DNA of 25,018 nucleotides from Bacteroidales bacterium. Its GTDB lineage: Bacteria; Bacteroidota; Bacteroidia; Bacteroidales; UBA10428. Shown piece after piece: positions 16,469 to 22,989 of this stretch. The first letter of the stretch is position 1; every line of letters starts with the position of its first letter. The stretch lies in the NCBI GenBank assembly GCA_030626465.1, contig DAOUOU010000009.1, forward strand, positions 1 through 25,018, written 5' to 3'. The notes beneath the pieces were generated by a model. The model was not told where the DNA came from, made no database searches, and saw only the letters and a program-made list of their open reading frames with translations. The position numbers and the translations under genes were made by a program.

Positions 16469-18637
16469 TTAATCTATTGCCGGTAGAGCAAAATAAAAGA
16501 CAGATCCCCGGCCAACCTCACTTTCAGCCCATATCCTGCCCTGATTCATCTCCACAAATTCTTTACAGAGGATCAATCCAAGACCTGTTCCCTGTTGTCC
16601 TTCCACACTGCCGATAGTTCCTTTTTTATCCAGCCGGAAAAGATATTTGAGGTCTTCTTCATTAATCCCGATTCCTGTATCAGCAATGTTTATTTCAACA
16701 TATTTCAGCATCCTTTTTGCTGAAACATGAATTTTACCTCCATCTTCAGTGAATTTAACAGCATTACCGATCAGGTTTCTGAATATAGTACGTACCATAT
16801 TTTTATCGCCGCGTACCCGTAAGTCAAATTCTATATTATGCGTTACACGAAGATTTTTTTCTTTAATTCTGGGACGTACCAGATCAATACTTTCCCTTGC
16901 TATTTTTTCAAGTTCAAGATCTTCGGTTTTCACCTTTATTTTTCCTTCCTGCAACCTGGCCCAGTCGAGTAAATTTATTAACAACTGGAATGTATTTTCA
17001 GTTGAGGCATAAATATTTTCAGCGATGTTCTTTCTGTCCTCATCACTAATTTCATCATAGTTGGTTTTCAGGAGATGAGAAAGACCCATGATGGCATGAA
17101 AAGGATTTTTTAGATCATGACCGATCAATGAAAGAAACCGGTCTTTTGTACTATTAGCCAGGCGAAGTTTGTTTTCAGATTCTCTTAAAGCTGTTTCAGT
17201 ATTCCGAATTTCAGTAATATCGGTAAAAACACCTACCAATCCAATCCTTCGCGCCTGTGAAATTATATTTGCTTTGTAATAAAGGAGGTTGTGGATTGAT
17301 CCATCAGGATACTTCAAACGCATTTCAGAGATTTTTACAGTATTTGAGTGGGGTTTTTTCTGTTTTTTAGATAAAGCAGATTTATCAAATAATTTTTCAA
17401 TTTTCAGATCCTTGATTTCACTTCTTTTTTCCCCGGTTAAGTGTTCAAATGCTTCATTACAGTCAAATGCATTCCTTATATGATCGAAATAGAATATCGG
17501 ATTTGGAATGGTTTCAATCAATGAATTCATGAATTGGTATTGCAATTTTCTTTCTTCTCTTTCTTTCAGTTGTTCGACGCGTATATTGGAATAAAAAATC
17601 AGGAAAACAATAAGCACCAAAGCCCCAATAAGAGAGAACAAAAGATATTTTGTAAGAATAGGCTTGATAATGGTTTTTGTAATTTCATTTTTACCAAGGT
17701 AACTCACAAGCATCCATTCTCTGCAGGGATGGGGAATCAGGTTGCGTGTAGGAGAAGTTCTTTCAAGAAAATAATCGCACAAATTGATTTTCAGGAATGA
17801 GAAATATCCGTTTTTTGTTTTCAAATGCCCGCTTGCTTTTTTTCCGATCATAGCCTCCCACTCTTCAGGGTAATATAAATCAAAACGACCACTGGCAGAA
17901 TCGGAAAATGAAAATCGCCATTCCTCATTTTCATCCGGACCGATAAGATAATATCCATCCTGGTTCAGTAGCAAACATCTTAATGAGTCGGAAACGGAAT
18001 TCATCCTTAACTCGGAGAGCATCTTTTCTCCAAGAAAATTCACGACAAACAGGATCCGACTCTTTGATACTGAATCAGAAATACTTCTGCCAAATCTCAG
18101 TACGGGGACATAAGGTTCTTCTATCACTCCATGTTCTATATTCAGATCGAAGGCGGAAACATAAAATTTATCAGGTAATAACTGATTGATTTTATGGTAA
18201 TAATAACGATTAGATTTGTTTTGCAGTTGTCCCTTATTGTATACTACTATAGAACCTTCTCTTAAGTCCACCCTCACTTTTTCCCATCCAAGGGTATCTA
18301 TTAAGCGGATCTGATGATAAAGCTCTTTGTTTCTTGAAAAGGAACTGAATATTCCCTGCAGTTTTTGAGTATGGTATTCTTCATTTGAATAAAATTCTTT
18401 GATTTCGGGCATTTCTGTCAAAAAGCAAATATCACTGTAAACCTGATCCATGGTATTTCTAATGACGTTGCGATTTTCTTTCAGAAGATTTTCTCGCATG
18501 ATCTCACTTTTTGTCTTTATGCTGTTCAACTCGATTACAGCAACATAAAACATCAGTCCTGAAAAAACAGAAAAAACAGGAAGAAAAAAATTCAGCAAAC
18601 TGTTCTTAAGAATTCTATTGAAAAATATTCTTTTCAT
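16469..18637 (-). CDS. Cache-PAS sensor histidine kinase
   Basis: 722 residues. Membrane segment about 17-36; extracytoplasmic dCache-like sensor about 37-325 with the family's strand IRLIDTLGWEKVRVD (about 110-124); second membrane segment about 331-350; basic linker; PAS about 370-478 (IPNPIFYFD...FDCNEAFEHLTG, ending VGVFTDITE); HisKA with the H box SLIGHDLKNPF (His507); HATPase_c with N box RNLIGNAVKFT, G1 DTGIGI and G2 GTGLGL. No receiver domain is attached, so it needs a separate response regulator, which is not in the window. GHDLKNP rather than SHEIRTP puts it in a different HisKA subgroup from the kinase at the left. A GAGG sits 2 bases before the ATG. The neighbouring lipoprotein hydrolase is the obvious candidate for a shared pathway. 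Confidence 0.93.
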   Translation of the reverse strand: MKRIFFNRILKNSLLNFFLPVFSVFSGLMFYVAVIELNSIKTKSEIMRENLLKENRNVIRNTMDQVYSDICFLTEMPEIKEFYSNEEYHTQKLQGIFSSFSRNKELYHQIRLIDTLGWEKVRVDLREGSIVVYNKGQLQNKSNRYYYHKINQLLPDKFYVSAFDLNIEHGVIEEPYVPVLRFGRSISDSVSKSRILFVVNFLGEKMLSELRMNSVSDSLRCLLLNQDGYYLIGPDENEEWRFSFSDSASGRFDLYYPEEWEAMIGKKASGHLKTKNGYFSFLKINLCDYFLERTSPTRNLIPHPCREWMLVSYLGKNEITKTIIKPILTKYLLFSLIGALVLIVFLIFYSNIRVEQLKEREERKLQYQFMNSLIETIPNPIFYFDHIRNAFDCNEAFEHLTGEKRSEIKDLKIEKLFDKSALSKKQKKPHSNTVKISEMRLKYPDGSIHNLLYYKANIISQARRIGLVGVFTDITEIRNTETALRESENKLRLANSTKDRFLSLIGHDLKNPFHAIMGLSHLLKTNYDEISDEDRKNIAENIYASTENTFQLLINLLDWARLQEGKIKVKTEDLELEKIARESIDLVRPRIKEKNLRVTHNIEFDLRVRGDKNMVRTIFRNLIGNAVKFTEDGGKIHVSAKRMLKYVEINIADTGIGINEEDLKYLFRLDKKGTIGSVEGQQGTGLGLILCKEFVEMNQGRIWAESEVGRGSVFYFALPAID

Positions 18638-18751
18638 TCCTCAATTAGACGGCACATATAAACAATAAGTTATGAAAAAATAATAGATCCGCATGGGTAA
18701 ATACCAGATAATTTCAGAAAGAGAAGCTAATAAAGAGGGTGTAAGATATGA

Positions 18752-18863
18752 GAAGTCGGAAGACAGAAGTCGGAAGACAGAAGTCGGAAGACAGAAGCCG
18801 GAAGACAGAAGCCGGAAGTCAGAAGCCGGAAGTCAGAAGCCGGAAGTCGGAAGTCGGAAGTCC
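18752..18863. repeat. Tandem heptamer array, 16 copies of GAAGNCR
   Basis: Sixteen consecutive 7-bp units cover 112 bp without a gap. On the plus strand every unit starts GAAG, the fifth base is T, A or C, the sixth is C and the seventh is G or A (last unit C). Early units alternate GAAGTCG and GAAGACA, middle ones GAAGCCG with GAAGACA or GAAGTCA, and the end is GAAGTCG twice. The period of seven is not codon-compatible, so open frames through it (for example from 18693) are artefacts. It lies about 110 bp upstream of the histidine-kinase start. Confidence 0.95.
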
Positions 18864-18880
18864 GAGGACACACCCCTTTC

Positions 18881-18903
18881 TTTTCCCCCTCAAAGGGGGA
18901 AGA
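18881..18903. other. Strong C5/G5 hairpin
   Basis: A stem of ten pairs (881-890 with 894-903 of the 18 kb block, one T-G wobble) around a 3-base loop, built on five C and five G. No T-run follows on either strand, so it does not look like a classic terminator. It sits 18 bp after the heptamer array and may be part of the same repeat unit. Confidence 0.7.
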
Positions 18904-19091
18904 AATTATCTAAAAATCTTTAATCCATCCCACTTTTAGGGGCCCGTCCGAACATTATCAGCCGGGTAAAGATTATAGGGGGTATTCAGAGCAATAAGAA
19001 AAACGTTTTTACTACCAGCAATATGCGCTGTATTTACTTTCCTCGAAACGTAAAATGCTTACATACGAATAGAACATAATAAAACAAAACA
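18904..19091. other. Intergenic stretch without recognisable content
   Basis: Between the hairpin and the first CAACCGA element I see no coding frame of note, no RNA gene and no clear repeat. Base composition is less biased than in the arrays on either side. Confidence 0.6.
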
Positions 19092-19117
19092 CAACCGAGC
19101 GGAGCGAGCTTGCCGAA
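19092..19117 (+). repeat. CAACCGA element, copy 1
   Basis: First of three ~25-bp elements of the form CAACCGA-N4-AG-N2-AG-YT-YGCC-RA. This copy carries the GAGCGGAGCGAG core. It is followed directly by a plus-oriented octamer array. The other copies are at 19204 and 19424. Confidence 0.7.
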
Positions 19118-19120
19118 TTA

Positions 19121-19160
19121 ATTGGTGAACTGAGTAATTGGTGAATTGAATTAAATGAAG
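19121..19160 (+). repeat. Octamer array, inverted orientation, with AAATGAAG cap
   Basis: Units ATTGGTGA, ACTGAGTA, ATTGGTGA and ATTGAATT are followed by AAATGAAG. These are the reverse-complement form of the octamers seen at 19502-19597 and 20316-20428. The cap forms an 11-bp inverted match (19150-19160) with the next cap at 19193-19203, which could give a hairpin with a 32-base loop. Confidence 0.7.
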
Positions 19161-19203
19161 ATATTGTTATATTCTTTAAGTCTTTAAATAAACTTCATTT
19201 AAT

Positions 19204-19229
19204 CAACCGACCAGAGGGAGCTCGCCGAA
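19204..19229 (+). repeat. CAACCGA element, copy 2
   Basis: Same layout as copy 1, with CCAGAGGG in the variable part and the GAGCTC palindrome. It follows immediately after an isolated octamer cap (19193-19203). Confidence 0.65.
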
Positions 19230-19395
19230 GGCAAATAACAAGTAATAACCAATGCCCGACTCCCAATGTCCAATGTTGAAGTTACTCCTTTTGTGTTTCA
19301 GGGATTACTAATTGATTAGTGAAACTTATTTGATGCTTATTATTAGGAATTTTGTAACTAAAATATAATGTTCAATTTCTCAAACTCCAGACCCT

Positions 19396-19427
19396 TAAAC
19401 AATTACACGATTACATAGTTACACAAC
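19396..19427 (+). repeat. Short octamer array, four units
   Basis: TAAACAAT, TACACGAT, TACATAGT and TACACAAC, in phase, fit TMMHCRRT with one deviation in each of the last two. The last unit merges into the third CAACCGA element. Confidence 0.7.
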
Positions 19428-19449
19428 CGAACGTAGTGAGTTCGCCAAG
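19424..19449 (+). repeat. CAACCGA element, copy 3
   Basis: Variable part ACGTAGTG, then AGTTCGCCAAG. Shares the fixed positions of copies 1 and 2. No reading frame runs through it. Confidence 0.65.
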
Positions 19450-19501
19450 GGCCAATTGTCGATTCATTGTTTTAACCAGCAACAACGAACCTAACAACCC
19501 A

Positions 19502-19597
19502 ACTTCATTTAATCGATTAATCAGTTCATCAACTCATCAATTACACAATTCAACAATTAACCAATTACACAGTTAAACGATTCAACAGTTAAACATT
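19502..19597 (-). repeat. Degenerate octamer array A, fused to the methyltransferase stop codon
   Basis: Eleven contiguous 8-bp units from 19510 to 19597, plus-strand consensus T-M-M-H-C-R-R-T, next to the cap CTTCATTT at 19503-19510. Each unit is built from one of a few four-base starts (TAAT, TCAT, TACA, TCAA, TAAC, TAAA), an almost constant C, and GAT, AGT or AAT. Read on the minus strand, the array begins in the last codons of the methyltransferase gene, whose stop (19589-19591) spans a unit boundary. A related run of AACC-containing units precedes the cap. Confidence 0.9.
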
Positions 19598-20155
19598 CTT
19601 AACCAGCTCAAAAGCCCTGCTTCCTGGAACGCTCACAGATTTGCATAAAATAAAACCATTTTCCCTGGCAATTCTCAAGCTCTCCAGCCAGACTTTTTCT
19701 TTCACATGCATTTTGGGTTCAATATACAGTGCTATTGCATTCTTTTTCATGGCCTTGGCTACTTCCGTAAAGAGCTTCTTTTGATCAGGTATTTCATGCA
19801 CAACATAAGCTAGTAAAGTAAAATCAATTTCACCGGTTAGTTCTTTTATATTTAATGAATTGTGATTTGCCAAACGCGATTCAATAATTTCTTTCACTCC
19901 TTTTCGTTTTGCCCGCTTATCCAGTTTCTTTAACATGTTTTCCTGTACATCAACGCAATATACTTTGCCGTTTTGCCCTGTCATTTTTGCCATAGGTATG
20001 CTGAAATAGCCCATTGCCGAGCCAACTTCAAGAATTTTAATTCCCTGATTAATATAAGGAGCCAGTATTTTTTTTGGGTTTTGCTGCAGTTTTCGCAATG
20101 GACTGGTCATAAGGTATCCCACCCAGACAGGACATATGTGTTGTTTTGTTTCCAT
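19589..20155 (-). CDS. Class I SAM-dependent methyltransferase
   Basis: 188 residues. The N-terminal CPVWVGYLMTSPLRKLQQNP is typical of a small UbiE-like methyltransferase group. Motif I, ILEVGSAMGYFSIP (about 40-53), binds S-adenosylmethionine; an acidic end of strand 2 (VYCVDVQENML) follows, then the FTLLAYVVHEIPD strand (about 112-124) and a terminal IEPKMH strand. Soluble and cytoplasmic. The substrate cannot be read from sequence; no arsenite-methylation cysteines are seen. Its last residues (ELVKNV) and stop are encoded at the start of octamer array A, so the present C-terminus may have been reshaped by array growth. It stands alone between two repeat blocks, with 264 bp to the HAD gene upstream. 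Confidence 0.9.
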   Translation of the reverse strand: METKQHICPVWVGYLMTSPLRKLQQNPKKILAPYINQGIKILEVGSAMGYFSIPMAKMTGQNGKVYCVDVQENMLKKLDKRAKRKGVKEIIESRLANHNSLNIKELTGEIDFTLLAYVVHEIPDQKKLFTEVAKAMKKNAIALYIEPKMHVKEKVWLESLRIARENGFILCKSVSVPGSRAFELVKNV

Positions 20156-20249
20156 GGTTCTGGTCTTTATTATATCAAAATAAGGTCAAATATTTTGCTG
20201 CTGAAATAGAATTTCTGCTAATGCAGGATAGGAATCGGTAGCAACCAGC

Positions 20250-20279
20250 CAGCCGTCGCTACTAGAGTAGCTTTGGCTG
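20250..20279. other. Hairpin between the methyltransferase and HAD genes
   Basis: GCTACT (20258-20263) pairs with AGTAGC (20266-20271), and CAGCC (20250-20254) pairs with GGCTG (20275-20279) across a 3x3 internal loop. There is no T-run, so a terminator role is uncertain. On the minus strand it ends near GGTTG like the CAACCGA elements and may be a distant member of that set. Confidence 0.55.
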
Positions 20280-20315
20280 ACAAAGCAACCCAATAATCCA
20301 ACAACCTAATAACCT

Positions 20316-20428
20316 AACTTCATTTAATCGATTCATCAGTTCATCAATTACACAGTTACACGATTAAACAGTTAAACAGTTTAACCAATCTTCATTTAAT
20401 CGATTCATCGATTCATCAATTAAACAAA
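20316..20428 (-). repeat. Degenerate octamer array B, fused to the HAD gene stop codon
   Basis: Two sub-blocks, each with the cap CTTCATT followed by octamers. Block 1 has eight units at 20325-20389 with one extra T at 20381; block 2 has units at 20397-20428. All but the last fit TMMHCRRT. TAATCGAT follows the cap in both blocks, as in array A. The HAD stop codon (20420-20422) spans a unit boundary in the same phase as the methyltransferase stop in array A. Just before the first cap, 20291-20314 hold a variant octamer YAAYAAYC. Confidence 0.9.
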
Positions 20429-21094
20429 CACCATATCCACCTGCCGGAAATCTGTTATGATCTGATCAATAAAATCGAATTGAGAAAATTTACCCGGATT
20501 GTCATCATTGCTTATGGCAATTATTTGAGCGGCACCTGCATTGTGAGCTGCCTGAACACCTCCTAAAGAATCTTCAATAATCAGGCACTGGCTTATAGGG
20601 GCATTTATTTTTTGGGCCGCTGCAAGAAACATATCCGGATGAGGCTTGCCACGATAATCGCCCGAATCATATACAATTTGATCCATCCTGAACCAGCGAT
20701 CCAGGCGGAACATATCAAAATACAGTTCAACATTTTTCAAATAGGATGCGGTGGCAATAGTACGTGAGATGTTCCACCTTTTTAACCTGTTCAGATACTC
20801 TTCTGCACCTGAAGCCAGAACACATTTCCCGGGATTATTACTGCAAGCAGTTCGATAGATTGTCTCCTTTTCCTCTGAAAAACGACTGCTTTCCTCTTCA
20901 GTTAATCTTTTATTAAAAAGGTATTCGAGAATCTCTGTGTTGGTAAACCCATGAACATTATATTCCAGTTCGTGGGGGGAGAGGGATTTTTGATATTTTT
21001 CTGCAAATTCCAGCCACGCCCGGTTATGGAATTCGGTATCGTTAAATAGAGTACCGTTGAAATCAAAAATAACGGCAGATATGTTTACAATCAT
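20420..21094 (-). CDS. HAD-superfamily phosphatase/phosphomutase (beta-PGM-like)
   Basis: 224 residues with the HAD fold and a helical C1 cap as in beta-phosphoglucomutase/phosphatase relatives. Motif I is VIFDFNGTL: nucleophile D11 is kept, but the usual second Asp (general acid) is Asn13. Motif II lies in ISRTIATASY (about 112-121), the motif III lysine is in YRGKPHPDMF, and motif IV is IIEDSLGG. The cap segment is FHNRAWLEFAEKY onward. Family members hydrolyse sugar phosphates or isomerise beta-glucose-1-phosphate; the Asn suggests altered chemistry or a slower phosphatase, although DxN variants are known in this family. It lies 69 bp downstream of the TldE-like gene on the same strand and may share its transcript. 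Its stop lies in octamer array B. Confidence 0.9.
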   Translation of the reverse strand: MIVNISAVIFDFNGTLFNDTEFHNRAWLEFAEKYQKSLSPHELEYNVHGFTNTEILEYLFNKRLTEEESSRFSEEKETIYRTACSNNPGKCVLASGAEEYLNRLKRWNISRTIATASYLKNVELYFDMFRLDRWFRMDQIVYDSGDYRGKPHPDMFLAAAQKINAPISQCLIIEDSLGGVQAAHNAGAAQIIAISNDDNPGKFSQFDFIDQIITDFRQVDMVFV

Positions 21095-21163
21095 ATTTTT
21101 TTATTTTGTACTTACACTGAACGTTGATTGTCCTGTGAATAGTATCTTACTCCCGGGATTTTG

Positions 21164-22972
21164 TCAATTGTTTTGATCAATTAATGGAACTGAACCATCA
21201 TTTGTTTCCAATCCAACCGGATTTTCAATGACAGGCAATAAACTGGTTAATGGCTTACGCATAGATTCAAGCTCAATATCATCGAGCAATAAGGCATCCG
21301 GTGCAATGAAACTTGATGGCATACCAGTCAGGTATAGTGCAGGATTACTTCTAGCTTTGCCTGATAACATGGTATTGTGAACGAGTAAGTTACCTGATAT
21401 TCCCTGATGTCGTTTCAAAGTACTAAGAACAGGAGGTTTAATTCTGGCTGCACGCACAAGCTCTTCTTCACCTGTCTCTGTAGAGATACGATAAATATTG
21501 ACCGGCTTTATCGAACTTCCAACTTCTAACGACTTGACAATAATACCATAATCCAGACCTTCTTCTTTAGCTTTTTGTATAAGTTTTGTCTTTAACTCAT
21601 CAACCGATTCGGGGCTTGAACTCGTGATTTTAATAACTCCCGGACCAACTTGTTTTACCAGTCCGCCAAAATTATATTCAAACCGCATGTGTCCGTTCGA
21701 TTCGGAGATGTTTCGTGAAGGAGTTCTGCCGTTGAGCAGAGTTTTAAGTATTCCGTTTTCAACAAGTACTAATCTTTCGGGGGGAACAACTCCTTCGGCA
21801 TCTACAGTATAATTTCCCAGTAACTTTATGCCATTGTATTCATCTAGATCTGGTTCAGCAGTTATGGTAATGTCTTTAGAAAGAATTAATTTATCAATTC
21901 TGGATTCCAGGTTATTGTCACTTCTGCTGTAATAAACATTCATCTGACTACTACTCTGAAGTGATTCACGGTTAGCAATCAATTTATCAAAGCCCGAGAA
22001 CAAAACATTCTCAAATGTATTGGCGACGGCTTCTCCAAGAACCAGCACCGGGCCGGTATAATCATCTTCAAAACGATCAGCTTTTTTTAAGACAAGAAGA
22101 TCATCCAACATAGTTATCATATCTCTTGATATATTTTGCACATCAGGCAATTCTTCAGGTGAGTTGGCAACATAGGCTATACGTCTGTGTAATCGTTCGC
22201 TGTCTTCAGTCAGAGTTCCGGCAATTATTGTGACAGAAGAAATGTTATAGGGAAATTTCACCTGAGTCCCCTCGCTATTAATAAAATATACATTCGACTG
22301 GAAAATATTATAGGTCACATTGGAATAAAATATTTCCGGATAATTCTTAAAAAGGGATGAAAGCTTTCTTGCCATCTCTTCAATCTGCAGTTTATCGAAA
22401 GCTATTTTTGGAGATGGAATATCCATTTTAACTACCGGGGCCTTACTGAAATCAGGGATCTCAAGATCGGATTCTTTTAATTGCTTATGATCGATCAAAT
22501 CCATTTTCGTCTTATAAGTTTGAGCAGCGGAGTTATACACATTATTGGTAGTCAGCCAAAGTGATCGTCTGATGCCATCGTAATCATTTTCGACAGGCAT
22601 TTCAATGTTACTTCTGTAAACTGCCTCCTGAGGCTGATCATATGTAAAATTTTCGTCATTGATTTCGTAATCACCCACCATCACTCTTACCTGCCAGTCT
22701 TTAAAGGATCTTGTTTCCGAGGTATTGATAGCTCCAAGCGTAGCATTAACAACGGTATTTTGAGCATCAGCAACAGTATAGGCTATAAAAAAAGGCTTTT
22801 CATAATTCTCATCATTCAGATAGTTAATATTGCGATTCAACTCATCTCTCATAGCCTGAAGAATAATGCTGTCTGATTGTGATTGTCCGAAACCTGTAAT
22901 AGATAATGGCAGAAAGATCAAAATGGAAAAGATCTTTATTGAAAGCTTATATTTTATTTGTTTGAGCTTCAT
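21164..22972 (-). CDS. Exported TldE/PmbA-like protein, zinc site lost
   Basis: About 602 residues from the ATG at 22972; a TTG nine bases upstream extends the frame, but the ATG gives a better signal peptide (KLSIKIFSILIFLPLSITGFG, likely cut before QSQS). The body follows the TldD/PmbA plan and is a clear paralogue of the gene upstream: DWQVRVMVGDYEIND matches TATVRVGDYDFDN, and YTGPVLVLGEAVANTFENVLF matches YAGPAILSPEASGVFFHEIFG. The HExxxH metal site is replaced by ENVLFSG, and the C-terminal Cys ligand is absent. In E. coli the metal-less partner TldE forms a heterodimer with the active TldD that degrades unfolded peptides. Here both are exported, so a periplasmic dimer is inferred. It starts 17 bp after the partner's stop. 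Confidence 0.88.
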   Translation of the reverse strand: MKLKQIKYKLSIKIFSILIFLPLSITGFGQSQSDSIILQAMRDELNRNINYLNDENYEKPFFIAYTVADAQNTVVNATLGAINTSETRSFKDWQVRVMVGDYEINDENFTYDQPQEAVYRSNIEMPVENDYDGIRRSLWLTTNNVYNSAAQTYKTKMDLIDHKQLKESDLEIPDFSKAPVVKMDIPSPKIAFDKLQIEEMARKLSSLFKNYPEIFYSNVTYNIFQSNVYFINSEGTQVKFPYNISSVTIIAGTLTEDSERLHRRIAYVANSPEELPDVQNISRDMITMLDDLLVLKKADRFEDDYTGPVLVLGEAVANTFENVLFSGFDKLIANRESLQSSSQMNVYYSRSDNNLESRIDKLILSKDITITAEPDLDEYNGIKLLGNYTVDAEGVVPPERLVLVENGILKTLLNGRTPSRNISESNGHMRFEYNFGGLVKQVGPGVIKITSSSPESVDELKTKLIQKAKEEGLDYGIIVKSLEVGSSIKPVNIYRISTETGEEELVRAARIKPPVLSTLKRHQGISGNLLVHNTMLSGKARSNPALYLTGMPSSFIAPDALLLDDIELESMRKPLTSLLPVIENPVGLETNDGSVPLIDQNN

Positions 22973-22989
22973 AATGTACAATTAATTCG

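Noticed and set aside
18693..18939. Overlapping plus-strand frames of 63-76 residues rich in SRK, EVG and EDR
   Set aside because: They are generated by the 7-bp tandem repeat, which stays open in more than one frame; no plausible protein or ribosome site.
19396..20428. CRISPR array
   Set aside because: Units are 8 bp and contiguous, with no unique spacers of constant length and no cas genes in the window.
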